A DNA stretch of 64,000 bases from Aquanectria penicillioides (taxonomy: Eukaryota > Ascomycota > Sordariomycetes > Hypocreales > Nectriaceae), in assembly GCA_003415625.1 (NCBI GenBank), contig PYIU01000005.1:3973001-4037000 (forward strand). Reading direction: 5' to 3'. Both the position numbers and the translations under genes were made by a program. The notes beneath the pieces are model-generated. The model was not told the origin of the DNA, did no database searches, and saw only the letters and a program-made list of their open reading frames with translations. This document shows, piece by piece, positions 1 through 11,281 of this stretch (the stretch's first letter is position 1; each line of letters starts with the position of its first letter).

Positions 1-138
1 CTCGGCAGTGGAGAAAGTAGCAGGTACAAAGAAAGACCTACTCGGGTTTCGCCACCCCACAGCCGGATCAAGTTAATGCAGTTTGATCCCTACCCTACGT
101 CGAACCAAGATGGTTGCATCTTTGGAATCGTGTAAATG
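1..138 (+). CDS. Possible C-terminal end of a protein entering from the left
   Basis: Reading frame 1 is open from the first base to a TAA at 136-138, giving 45 residues that end in GCIFGIV. No start codon belongs to it inside the window, so it could be the last exon of a plus-strand gene. I do not recognise the sequence, and an open stretch this short can occur by chance. A conserved match from the DNA to the left would be needed to confirm it. Confidence 0.25.
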
Positions 139-1078
139 GCTTTAGAGGTGTATAAAGGTTTGAAAATTTGACTGTAAAATTGTATTGAAAGAATACTAGT
201 TGATTTTTTTTTTCTTTCCATGTAACAGTAGCAGCAACTTTTCAAAACTGAAGTTCATCTAGTTTACTTCTTCACATCATCTCAACCGACAACCAAACCA
301 CAGTATTTCGCCCCTTGTCGCCTTCCTACGCCCGCTATAGATCTGAATCACCCCAAGAAAACATTTCATTGGCTAATGTACTTGGAAATTAGGTAATTTA
401 ATCTACGGTTGCCTCAAACTGTCCAAGTGCATCACGACTGACCCGTTGCTGGACAGTTCCTCGAGCGTGATTGGAACGAAACCACAAACGAACCAAAAGC
501 CACGTGGGGATTGAAATATCAAACAAGCTGGTTACCGACAGAAAGGGCCATTTAGACAGCTTTCTCAATGACCGTCGTAATGTGGGTGAGGCGGAATGGC
601 CGGGAAACCGGTGAGATTCAAACGTAGTCACCAAGCACAGATGCCAAGTCACCACCCCCCTTCCCTCAGACTAATCCTCGATATCACGTCATTAATTTCA
701 TAAGTAGTCCTTTGAGGTTTTAATTTCATAGGCAGTCCTTTGAGGTTGAAAATATTCGCATCACACGGGAGGGCAACAAGGAATAGTAGAGTTGGGTTGA
801 AAAAAACACCATTGATGATGATATTCGTCATTTCGTAGCTAAGTTTTATGCTACGTATTCTAAATCATGCGCATGCAAAAAAACCCATGGCTAACTAGAA
901 AGAGCTTCGTCAAATTTCCGTTAAACCGCTAAACAGAATCGAGAAAGAAAGAAAAAAAACCCCAAAAATGGCAGGTATGCAAGATGGTTTTTGGTTGTAC
1001 ACAGCCACGTATCGTCGCTCAAAGACACTTTTTTTTTTTGTCAAACTCGTGCGTTGACGCGGATATGTCAAGCTGCGT
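139..1078. other. Intergenic region downstream of the amine oxidase
   Basis: No gene is supported here. The stretch holds T- and A-rich runs near 205-215 and 1028-1040 and a 28-bp tandem duplication at 693-748. The part next to 1079 is expected to carry the 3' UTR of the minus-strand amine oxidase. Short open frames here look like chance. Confidence 0.6.
693..748. repeat. Tandem duplication of a 28-bp unit
   Basis: Two adjacent copies at 693-720 and 721-748 begin with TAATTTCATA and share AGTCCTTTGAGGTT. They differ at only a few positions. This looks like a local duplication and no function is suggested. Confidence 0.8.
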
Positions 1079-3352
1079 TTACAGCTTGGCAGGGCCGGCA
1101 CAGCACGAAGGACCAGCGGCACCAGCTTGCTTCTCCTCCTTGTCCTTGCTGCTGAAGGCGTTGGCCGACACGGTGTCGACGCAGATGGCCGAGGGAGGAA
1201 CCCACAGGCCCGGATTCTTCTGGAAGAAGTTGGAGGCGCGCAGCATGACGCTGACGGGCTCGGCGGGCATGATGGGGAAGTCTTCGCAGCGCGGGAAGTG
1301 GGTGAGGCCGAACTGGATGTAGCACACAATGTCCGTGTTCTCGATGGACTCGTCGCGGGCGACCCAGTCCAGGATGCCCTGGTTGTAAGGGTGCTTCTCC
1401 TCGCCGGTGGACTGGCACACGTAGTCGCCGGCCGGGAAGATCTCGTAGTCCTTGTAGGGCACGACCCACAAGCTGTGGCGGCCGAAGGCGGCGCGGTTGT
1501 GGACGACGCTGCCGGGCTTGGCCAGGAGCGCGGGGCAGCTGCTGTTGAGGATCTTGTATGCGACGGGCTTCTTGCAGGCTGGGTTGATGCTGTTGGGGTT
1601 GACGATGTCCCAGGAGCGGCTGGTCTCGAACTTGTAGTCGGCGACGCCCTCCTTGGAGGTGCGCAGGGGCGTCTTCCTGCAGTAGAAGCCGTTGCCGTAG
1701 GGGTTCTCGTCGGAGCCGACGGGCGCCTCGGACGGCAGGGCGTCGTTCTGTAGGATGGAGTTGTTGGGGCCGTCAACCTCCGGGTCGACTCGCAGGGAGA
1801 AGATGTGCTGGTGGTTGTGGGCGTTGATGCGGTGGGCCACCTCGGTGCCGTAGGGAGCGGCGATCTCGTTGGGGGCCATGCAGTAGGTGTTGAGCATGCC
1901 GGTCAGCTTCATCTCCAGCTTGTAGGTGCCGTCCAGGGTGAAGGTGTGGTAGAAGCCGTACTCGTAGTTGGCAGCGGTGATGATCTGGGAGATGATGAGC
2001 TTGCGGTCGCGGGCCGAGATGACGGTGCCGTCGCGGTAGTCGGTGTGCTTGTAGAGGAGGCCGTTGTCCTCCTCGTGGATGCAGATGGCGTTCTTGATGA
2101 CGGCGGGCTCACCGGAGCCGACGGCCATGACGGCGTCGAGGTAGTGGATGGCGCCCTTGCAATCGCATCCTAGCTTGAGGGAGTTGGTCATGAAGCCGGT
2201 GCCGTACTCACCGACGTCGAAGGCGTGCTTCTTGTGGTGGGGAGGCTCAGGGTTTCCGTAGGGGACAACCATCTCGACAACAGAGATGCGGTTGAAGAGG
2301 GTGCGCTCGCGGTGCTCGTGCTGGTCCTCCATGCGGACGTCGGACAGGACGATACCCTCGCGGTAGTTGAAGCCGATGTGCATCTTGTAGCCGGCCCACT
2401 GGATCTCGTTGCCGCGCATGCGGAACGACACGCCCTGGGGCTGAGTGATGTTGATGGGCTTGAGGAGGCCGTCAACGTAGTTCTCGCCGATGAACTCGGG
2501 CATGTAGTTGTGCTCCTCAAGAGGGACCTTGGTGCGCTCGCCGTTGACGCGGCGAATGTCGACGGCGAGAACCTCCTCGGTCTCGGTGTCAACGACGACG
2601 GAAAAGTCCAGAGGGTGAGCGTACTGGTTGTCGTAGTCGGAGTTGCGGTAGTAGGCGAGGCCCTGCTGGAGGCGACGCTCGAAGCCCCATCGGTTGTCAA
2701 CGCCTATGGCCCAGGCATCGAGGTAGACCTTGGTCATGTCGGTGATGCCGATTTCGCGGCAGGCCTCGATGACGCCGGGGTCGGCGCGGCAGACGCGCTC
2801 GCAGACGTCGAGGTCCTCCAGGGTCAGGGTTGGGCCGACATCGTAGACGGGCTTCCAGTCCTCAACCTTGTTGGTGTTCAGGTTGACGATGACCTCAGCG
2901 ACCTGGCCGCTGGGGCGCTCGATGACGATGGCGAAGGCGCGGCGGTCGGGGCGAGGACCGCTGCGGGAGCGGAAGGCAATGTATTCGGCCTTCTTGGGCT
3001 CACGGAGAGTGAGGCAGTTGAACTTGAGAGTCTTGGGGCTCGCATGGTCGAGAATGAGCTTGCGGGCAACGCGGATCTCATCAATCGATAGCGGATCTGC
3101 GGGGAAGATGTGTTAGCGATAAGCTTGCAGAATTGAGATGAGATGTGCCATGCAAAGCGTGGGCAATTTCAGTGGTCCAAAAGAAAGCAAACCATGAAAA
3201 AGACCACAAGAGAAATGCACATCTCTCAACATATCAATTGCTCACTTACCCAGAGGATGAACGGTGTGCTGCTTGGACAGATCTGGAGCGGCGTCGCTGG
3301 GCTCTTCCCGGTACACGGTGTAACCGGCAATGGATTTGGTATCGGCAATCAT
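1079..3352 (-). CDS. Peroxisomal copper-containing primary amine oxidase
   Basis: Two exons, 3250-3352 and 1079-3096, encode 706 residues, the usual size for fungal copper amine oxidases. The ATG at 3350-3352 starts MIADTKSIAG; the donor is GTAAGT and the acceptor GCAG. The enzyme converts primary amines to aldehydes, with release of ammonia and H2O2. Visible family signatures are the FDVGEYG segment with the probable catalytic-base Asp near 328, NYEYG with the Tyr near 412 that becomes topaquinone, HNHQH with two copper-ligand His near 463 and 465, and THFPR with the third His near 634. The last three residues are AKL, a type 1 peroxisomal targeting signal, which would place H2O2 production beside catalase. 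It is divergent from the permease at 5621, with the aldehyde dehydrogenase just beyond, which fits an amine-use group. The true substrate is not visible. Confidence 0.95.
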
Positions 3353-5620
3353 GGTGGGGGTTGTCTGGGTGAAGCGACTGTGCCATACGATACAGGTTGC
3401 GATAAGCCAACGACAAAGGCGCTGGTGAATGATCAAGTCTGGGGGAACTGCTTGCGAGAGAGGCGAGCAGAGTCCTGGATGTGGAGTTTTGGAGATGTTC
3501 TTGTTGTTGTTATTGTTGTTATCTTGACTTGTCTTGACTTGACTTGTGTGTGTCTGGACCTGGATGGGAAAGATCTTCAATGGCTTCCCTTTGAGAGGAT
3601 ATGGCTTCTTATAGACGAGGCCGCCATCATGACCCGTCGGTGACTGCCGGCGATGGGCCCGGGACACCGCTCAGTCGAGGCAGCTCTCCACATCCACAAT
3701 GGTCCGGGACGGAAGCGCGCGAGGCCAGCTTCGAGCAGGACAAAAAGAAAAAGGGAGCCATTCAGATTGGGCAGAGCCAGTGAAAGTCTGGCAAAAGCCT
3801 CCAAATGCCGGTGGAGGCCGGCACGGCCAGCGGGCAGCGTCGTTTGCCTCAGCGGAGCGGGCGCGTTGGGGCAGCGGAGCGGACGCAAGATGCGCCTCAA
3901 CTGCCGTGTCCAGTCAGGCGTCGAAATCTGAGGCTACGCCAATGCATGCTCACGCTCACGCTGGCGAGAACGCCGCGGTGTGAATGGACGGCCGGGCTGG
4001 GGAGACAGGACGAGGGAGACGGGCAAGGCGAGGAGAGAGACAAGAGGCCCCACAGTTCCCGGAGCTCTGGACATCGACGTCACGTCACGGGAGCTGCTCA
4101 ATCTCGGGCGTAGAGAGTCATGGATAAGGCAGACTATCCCGTAGTAGGGCACTGATGTACGATGCTGTGCCTCGGCGGAGAGATTGGGGACTTGTCGAGG
4201 CTGGGACCCGGATATTCGGGCTTGGGCTTAGACTTTGGGCCGCCTCCTATGAAGCGTTTGCCTTTGTCACCAATTGCTAGGCAGAGCTGCCCACTGTCTC
4301 CCACCTCCTCCCACTCTCCTCCCACCACGAGGCCCGCTTCAGGCCTCAGGGCCAAGACGGCGGGATTCGACATGTCGTACAGTGCCTGTATTCGTACCAA
4401 GCATGGCTCCTTTAGAGCATCCTTGGGGCATCACTTTTGGTTGCGCCGTCGGGCAAGTGAAGAACCTTTGCCTGTTGCGGCAGTTCACGCGCATGTCGAC
4501 CCCGGGAACGCACTGGACAAGGCCGCGGCTGAAGCTATCCCCAATCCAGGCAATAGATTGCATTTTGTGGCCCGTCCCACCCCTCGCAGCTCGATAAAGG
4601 CACCGCAGTCCGAGATTGCCGATTCGCCGTAATGCCATTGCTGTTGGTCACGGTCGCCAGTTTTGAAAGAATGCCTGCAAATGCTTACGGAGTCGGTACT
4701 CTTGATCCTGATCCGGTGCCGGCCAACGAAGCCCATCACCACACACACAAGGTTCACACACCACTCACACTACGCACACCACCCACAACTCGGCGAATCC
4801 CTGGAAGGCGTCCGTGTTCCCCGTGGGGAAACGCGCCCATTGCGTGTGCTTCCATCCTCCCGTGCCCAAGCCCCCGAGGACTCTCGACGATGGAATTCTG
4901 AGCTATCACGTAATGGCATCTCGCTGGGCTTGCTTCTGTCACAATACCCCATGGGGATGGGCCCTGTGCCCCTGCAGCGCGCGAGCTTGACCGTCATATA
5001 GAGCATCGAGCCCTGTGAAGCGTGGCGAGTCGTCCCTCGAAAAGCTCGGTGTTTCTCCCGGGGAAGAAGGCTTCTAGAGCGCGTCGCCGAAGCCGTTCCT
5101 GGCTGTCGGAATCCGGCAAGCAAGCTTATTAGCGGGTGTGTGCAGTCCGTATGTGCCTGTCCAGCTCGAGCCATGTATGTACTCAGTACCCGCGAGGTAC
5201 CCAAGGGCCTGCTCGGGGAGGGGGGCCGAGATAACAGTCAATGTGTGTGTGTACGGATAAGCAAATCAACTCGCGAACTTACCCATTTTTTTCTGCCCCT
5301 TCGCCTCCAACCTATCTTGGTCTTGGGCTTTTTGGGCTTTGCTTGCTTGGTCCAAGCCCAAGCCCAAAAATTCACACCTCTCACACGATGCATGGCTCAG
5401 TGAAAACCCCGTGTGTCCTCTCCTGACATGGCTTGGTCCGTACGCACCCTGAAGGCTGAGGTTTGTATAATTAAGCCCGCAACTCCTCCATCGCGACCGC
5501 TCCGACTCGTCTTGTTCTCCCTTCTTGGCCTGCTCACAACATCACCATCATTGCGAATGCCCGTAACAGCGTCAAAATTGCCCCTCTCTTTCAAGAAACC
5601 GCCACCGGACCCGATTGAAC
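3353..5620. other. 2.3 kb divergent promoter region between amine oxidase and permease
   Basis: No gene is supported. The region must carry both promoters. A TATA-like TATAAG lies on the minus strand at 3608-3613, and TATAATTAA lies at 5466-5474 upstream of the permease. One GATA-factor-type CGATAA occurs at 3400-3405, but a single six-base match is weak evidence of nitrogen control. CA-rich sequence occurs at about 4738-4790 and a short AAGCCC repeat at about 5353-5367. The longest open frames are proline/arginine-rich and not recognisable. Confidence 0.5.
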
Positions 5621-7263
5621 ATGGCCGTGGACGCGGAGACGAGCGCATCACTTAAGCATGCCGTGCCGTCCGACCAGGCGCTTCAGGATGCCGAAGACCT
5701 CGCCGACTTTGGCCACTCCGAGGCCCTGAGCAGAAAGTTTTCCCTCTGGAGCATGCTCTCGCTCGCCTTCTGCGTCCTGGGGACGTGGTCGACCTTTGCC
5801 CAGGGCCTCTCCAGCGGCCTCACCAACGGTGGCCCCATTGCCATTCTCTGGGGGCTCTGCCTGGTCGTGGCCTGCAACCTGTGCGTGGCCCTGTCCATGG
5901 GCGAGATGGTCAGCAGCATGCCCACCGCCCTGGGCCAGGCCTACTGGATCTCGCGTCTGTGGCCGACTCCCGTGGGCCGCTTCCTGTCGTACCTGTGCGC
6001 CTGGATCAACACCTTTGGCTGGTGGACGCTGTCCGCCTCGCAAATTGCCTTCATGACCCAGTTCATCTTGGGCATGAAGGTGCTCTTCGACGTCGACTGG
6101 GAGGGCGCCAGCAAGGGATGGGTGCTGTTCCTCGTCTACCTCGGCACCACCGCCTTCATGACCCTGTTCAACATGGTTGCATGCCGCAGGGATATCATCT
6201 TGCCCATGTTCAACAACTTCGTGGGCATCTCTTTTGTGGGCCTGTTCTTCATCATCATGCTCGCCCTGTTGATCTCCGTGGGAGTCAAGGACGGCCTCGA
6301 GTTCCAGCCCGGGTCCTTTGTCTTTGGGGAATGGATCAACGAGACTAGCTGGCCTGATGGTGTTACTTGGTTCATGGGTCTACTCCAGGCTGCCTATGGT
6401 CTTACAGCCTTCGACTCGGCTATTCACATGGTTGAGGAAATCCCCTCTCCTCGAACCAACATTCCCCGAGTCATCTGGCTCTCCGTCGTGTGCGGGGCCG
6501 CCAGTGGCTTCATCTTCATGGTTGTCTGCCTCTTCTCCATCCAGGACCTGGATGTTGTCCTCGACCCCCCACGGGACTCCCCTTTATGGATCTCGTCAAG
6601 GGGACTGTTGGACTCGAGGGCGCCGCTGTTCTGCTCGCGCTCTTCATCATGAACGGTATCGGCCAGGGCATCAGCATCGTCACCACGGCCTCCCGCATGA
6701 CCTGGGGTTTCGCCCGAGACGGCGGCATTCCCTTCAGCAACTACTTCACCAAGGTTGACGAGACCTGGAAGGTTCCCGTTCGCGCTCTGATCCTGCAGGG
6801 ATGCATCATGGGCCTTGTGGGCGTTCTCTACACCTTCGCCGACACCGTGCTCAGCGCCATTCTTAGTGTCAGCACCATTGCCCTGACCATCTCCTACGGA
6901 ATGCCCATCGGCGTGCTCCTGCTTGTGGGCCGCGACAAGCTCCCCGCCGGTGGCAAGTTTGGCCTGGGCTGGTTTGGCCCCATTGCCAACTGGGTCTCGG
7001 TCGTTTATTGTAGCATTACTACTGTCTTCTTCTTCTTCCCGGGCGACCCCAACCCAGCCGCCGCCGACATGAACTTTGCCATTGCCGTCTTTGGCGTCAT
7101 GCTGGTCGTGACCCTCGGTTTCTGGGTCATCAAGGGCCGCACCACCTACCTCCAGTCCGAGGAGTCTGAGGGACGCGTGGTCATGGACGTTGACCCTGTG
7201 GGCCCAACCTCTGTTGCCTACATCTCCGAGAAGCAGGCCGAGGCTGAGGAAAAGCCCAACTAG
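5621..7263 (+). CDS. APC-family amino-acid/GABA permease with an apparent 1-nt frameshift
   Basis: This is a multi-pass transporter of the fungal GABA/choline permease type, expected in the plasma membrane and moving amino acids or related amines. I start it at the ATG at 5621; the TTG six bases upstream is not credible. The N-terminal frame reads ALSRKFSLWSMLSLAF, then a glycine-rich SSGLTNGGPIA first-helix motif and several hydrophobic helices, and stops at 6652. From about 6550 the family sequence continues in another frame (TGLPFMDLVKG, then further helices) to a TAG at 7261-7263. The switch lies at a run of six C at 6545-6550, where one more C would keep frame and give 548 residues, about family length. 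A 47-nt GT..AG intron (6552-6598) could also restore frame but would delete conserved residues, so an indel or sequence error is likelier. If real, the transporter is truncated. Confidence 0.85.
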
Positions 7264-8319
7264 GCTACTTTAAATTCTCGAGACCATTTTCTTGTACACT
7301 GTCAAATTTCCTTCAGATTCTCATGATGGGAGTTTGTACACATTTCAAATAGACCCAGATCGGTATATTCTCGTCATTTCATCCTATGCCAGCATAGTTG
7401 GTGGATTGATCAATAAAACTTCTTATTTGTCTTTAATCATAATTACCACGTGGGTTGTTACATTTCTCTCGGAATTTGCCTCTTCGCCCTAGGCCGTTGT
7501 GCATGTTATGCAAGTGATGCTGTAGCTATGCAATGTAGACAGGCTGCAGCATCGTGTTTGGTTTTCGTATCAAGTGCATCCTTCAAAGAGCCCTCCTTGT
7601 CGCCCAAGTAACCATTACCTGTGACTGCCGATGCGATAAAACCTACTAGTTTAGCAAAAAAACTCGTTGATGCAAATTCTCATTACCAAATTTTGATGCA
7701 TCACCGGTTCACCACTAGCAAACTGCGGTATAAAGGCTATCACAAAGGATCAATCAAAACGAACCGTCTCTAACGGCCGAAACCGGCGGCAACGGGGACC
7801 CCGGCATTGGGCCCAAGATATTGCCTCTTCCAGCACGTTTCGCATCTCGATTCCTCCGCCGTCACAAATGACAGCCAGGATATTTCGGATCTGGGATCGA
7901 TTGCAGTCCAACTGCCAGATCGAGACAAGCATGTCGTTCCCGCGCTACTCGCTGCTCGCTACTCGCCGCGTGGCTTACGGCTTATCTGAGCCGGTCCGGT
8001 TATGCAGCGCGTTTCCCAAGATCTCTCTCCCTTCTGACCCATAACCCATGGCCCCGCCCTGGCCGCGCTATGCCGACCGTCATTTGGCGTATCTTTCAGC
8101 CCAATGAGTTTGTCCGGAGGCTGAAACCTAATGCATTTCCCCGCAGATGTTGCATAGTGCCCGTTTTCGGTTGGTTCGACGCCTATCACGTCTGACATAT
8201 TAGATATTAGATGGGCGGGTCGATCAAGATCCAGAGAGATCCTCCCCAGACCCTTGGATGAAGCTCTGTGTTTCCCCTGCCGAAGAAAGAGGATAAACAA
8301 GAGAGAGAGAAAAAAAAGG
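7264..8319. other. Intergenic region between permease and aldehyde dehydrogenase
   Basis: It holds the permease 3' region and the aldehyde dehydrogenase promoter. No coding frame or RNA gene is supported. The 40 bases before the ATG at 8320 are purine-rich (GAGAGAGAGAAAAAAAAGG), a common fungal 5' leader. Confidence 0.5.
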
Positions 8320-9994
8320 ATGAATTTGGATATCCAATTGACGGCCCCTAATGGCCGCAAGTACGCCCAGCCTACCGGTCTCTTCATCAACAATGAGTGG
8401 GTGAAGTCGTCGGACGGCGGCAAGATTGCGTCCATCAATCCCACGTAAGTTCGCTCATTGCCTGTCCTTCCGGCTCACCTGTGACGTGATAGCTCCCCCC
8501 GCAATAGCAACTCGCTGATCAATTGAAAAGAAACGAGCAGGAAATCGTCTCCGTGTACGCTGCGACCGCTCAGGACGTCGACAAGGCTGTCCGCGCTGCC
8601 CGAAATGCCCTCCGCAACCCCAAGTGGCGAGATCTGCCCGCCAGCGACCGTGGAAAGCTCATGCACCGCCTGGCCGACTTGGTCGAGCAGCACAGCGAGA
8701 CCCTTGCAACCATCGAGACATGGGACAATGGCAAGCCGTACCAGGTCGCCCTGAACGAGGATCTCGTCGAGGTCGCCGAGACTCTGCGCTACTACGCCGG
8801 CTTTGCCGACAAGGTCTTTGGCCAGGTCATTGAGACGACAGCCGACAAGTTTGCCTACACGGTCCGCGAGCCCATTGGTGTGTGCGGCCAGATCATCCCG
8901 TAAGTTTGATTCTTGTGCACGCTCGCGGCATCCTGTCGCGTATAGTCCCACAGATGAATCAATGGCTGACACGCAACTCCAGCTGGAACTACCCCTTGGC
9001 CATGGCCGCCTGGAAGCTCGGTCCCGCCCTTGCTTGCGGAAATGCCGTCGTTCTCAAGCCTGCCGAGCAGACCCCGCTCTCCATTCTCTACTTTGCCAAC
9101 CTCATCGCCAAGGCTGGTTTCCCTCCCGGTGTCGTCAACGTGCTCAACGGCCTCGGTACCGTTGCCGGCGCTGCTCTCTCCTCCCACGAAGATGTCGACA
9201 AGATTGCCTTCACCGGCTCGACTGCCACCGCCAGGCACATCATGAAGATGGCTGCCGGCACCCTCAAGAACATCACCCTCGAGACTGGTGGCAAGAGCCC
9301 TCTGGTTGTGTTTGAGGACGCTGACATCGACTTGGCTGTTTTCTGGGCCCACGCCGGAATCATGTCCAACCAGGGCCAGATTTGCACTGCCACTTCCCGA
9401 ATCCTCGTCCAAGATACCGTCTACGACAAGTTCCTGGCAGCCTTCAAGGCCCAGGTCAAGAACATCTCCAAGCTCGGCGATCCCTTCGATGAGAACACTT
9501 TCCAGGGCCCCCAGGTTACCAAGAGCCAGTTCGAGCGCATCATGTCCTATGTCGACATTGGCAAGAAGGAGGGTGCTAAGCTTGAGTTTGGTGGCGAGCC
9601 CTTCAAGCAGAGCCCCGGAGGCAAGGGATACTTCATACAGCCCACCGTCTTCACCGGCGTCAATCCCCAGATGCGCGTGTACCAGGAGGAGGTCTTCGGC
9701 CCCTTCGTCGTCATCACCAAGTTCAGCACCCAGGAGGAGGCCATCAACCTGGCCAACAACACCCAGTACGGCCTGGGAAGCGCCATCTTCACTACCAACC
9801 TGACCCGGGCTCACACAGTGGCCAAGCGAATTGAGGCTGGCATGGTCTGGATCAACTCGAGCAACGACAGCGATTGGCGTATTCCCTTCGGCGGTGTGAA
9901 GCAGAGTGGTATTGGTCGTGAGCTTGGAGAGGCCGGATTGTCTGCTTATTCGAACATTAAGGCGGTGCATGTCAACATTGCCCCGAAGCTGTAA
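8320..9994 (+). CDS. NAD(P)-dependent aldehyde dehydrogenase
   Basis: Three exons, 8320-8444, 8531-8899 and 8983-9994, encode 501 residues, the normal length for fungal class 1/2 aldehyde dehydrogenases. Both introns have GTAAGT donors and the phases join as INPTNEQEIVSV and CGQIIPWNYPLA. The enzyme oxidises aldehydes to acids. The general-base Glu is at about 265 in LETGG, where the family more often has LELGG. The nucleophile Cys is at about 299 in NQGQICTATSR, and FGPF plus the C-terminal PFGGVKQSGIGRELG block are present. The last residues are PKL, at best a weak peroxisomal signal. Its position beside an amine oxidase and a permease suggests it clears aldehydes made from amines, but the substrate cannot be read from sequence. 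Confidence 0.95.
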
Positions 9995-10533
9995 AATTAG
10001 CGATTGGATGACTACCTAGATACCAGATATGATCAATATGTAAAAAATGATGACAGCCACTAGCGGTTTTCAAATGGACACCTTTTTTTTCTTCTTTTTT
10101 TTAGCATAAAACGAATCACAATCTGATTCATGGCGTGACCTAGCTATGCTATCTATATTTTCCTACTATGCAACTATACCCTCCCTTGAGCCGCACCTAA
10201 GATGGCTAGACTCAAATCCCCTCTTGTTTCATCTACTAAGTGTCATCCTGAAGGTCAGAAACATATGCCCGTGAATACTCGCCTGCTTCCATCTGCTCAC
10301 TGGGGGAAAATATGTTGTGTGTCTCTCGCGGTTTCGATACACCAAGCTTCACCTATCTATCGCGGGCCGGGCATGCCGTGTTCTTGGTTATAACTTCGCG
10401 TGCAACATCTCTTGAACCCGAAGTCTGATCATAGAACACGGGCAGCCGTCATTTCTATTCCCAATCCCAGAACCTAGTTGTGATACGATTTTAATACCTG
10501 GCTGACAAGGAACAGTTCATATGGTAGGATCTA
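9995..10533. other. Intergenic region after the aldehyde dehydrogenase
   Basis: It holds the 3' region of the aldehyde dehydrogenase, with a pyrimidine-rich stretch at 10082-10103. It may hold decayed upstream parts of the esterase relic that follows, but I could not recognise any. No gene is supported. Confidence 0.45.
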
Positions 10534-11281
10534 GGTGTCTGCAAGTGGCATCTCGGTGGCGCAACACATAACTGCTGCGAAGCCAGCTAAGTTTCACCGA
10601 GCAATCCAAATGTCTGGATCACTCAAGCCGGTTGCAAAGTTGGGATGGTGTCTTTCACAGTAAGAAGCCTTCACTCGAGTTTGGTAAGTCACTTCCAGGC
10701 TGGCTCGATTCGATCATAGTTAGCGATACATTTGATGAAGGCGAACTGTAGCAGCAAGTTGTCGCAAAGCACGACGATGATTTCTACCATGGTCGAATGA
10801 CGAGACATATGACTGCTGCAAATGCCGATAGAGTTTTTGAGTTGTACAGCGTCTCAGCGCAGAGTCCGAAAGATGCTTCGACACGAGCTCTGGTTGAGAT
10901 GTGCGGCGAAGCAAACTTCAAGATTGCTAATTACGTTCTTGAGCATAACTCACCTATTCGCAACACCTTCGCTTATCATGTCAGCCAAGGATCGACACTG
11001 GATAACCTCTCAAAACGCCAAGTATATCATGCTATTGATCTGTTATATGTCTTTCTCAATGGTAAAGACGACATGTCACCCCAACAAATTGAGCTTGCCG
11101 AAAAGATGGCTCTGGAATGGTTTACCTTCGTTCATGGGAAAGACTCCTGGGAACCATTTCAACTGCACCAAAATGGATGGTCTATGGTGATAAAGACATC
11201 TATAACAACGACTCGAAATTCCTGGACGAGGCCGAGGGGCGGGATGCCGAGAGTCACAGCCACATGAAGCGGCTATTGTAG
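10534..11281 (+). pseudogene. Relic of a type-B carboxylesterase/lipase
   Basis: Several frames together read like the second half of a fungal carboxylesterase. A nucleophile-elbow remnant VSASGISVAQH is followed by KFHRAIQMSGS near 10570-10622. Then comes IIVSDTFDEGEL ending at an in-frame TAG (10749-10751), and a longer open piece at about 10797-11180 with YHAIDLLYVFLNGKD and LAEKMALEWFTFVHGKD. A frame change near 11175-11180 is needed to reach a final piece, MVYGDKDIYNNDSKFLDEAE, and a TAG at 11279-11281. The first half, with the oxyanion hole, is missing. At least one stop and several frame changes make it a dead copy. The surviving 156-codon open stretch should not be taken as a gene. 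Confidence 0.75.

Noticed and set aside
40..110. Possible thiamine-pyrophosphate riboswitch-like element (hairpin GGATCAA/TTTGATCC with GTTAATGCAG loop)
   Set aside because: The conserved CUGAGA and downstream GCGUAGGGA parts are missing or in the wrong order, and the stretch lies in an open frame.
2188..3091. Long plus- and minus-strand open frames overlapping the amine oxidase gene
   Set aside because: They are shadows of a GC-rich coding region; the residues are low-complexity Val/Asp- or Ser/Thr-rich and match no family.
4162..4632. 156-codon plus-strand open frame in the promoter region
   Set aside because: No family features are visible and the composition is typical of chance frames in GC-rich intergenic DNA.
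6552..6598. 47-nt intron that would restore the permease frame
   Set aside because: It is GT..AG and in phase but would remove the conserved TGLPFM segment, which is plainly encoded in the second frame.
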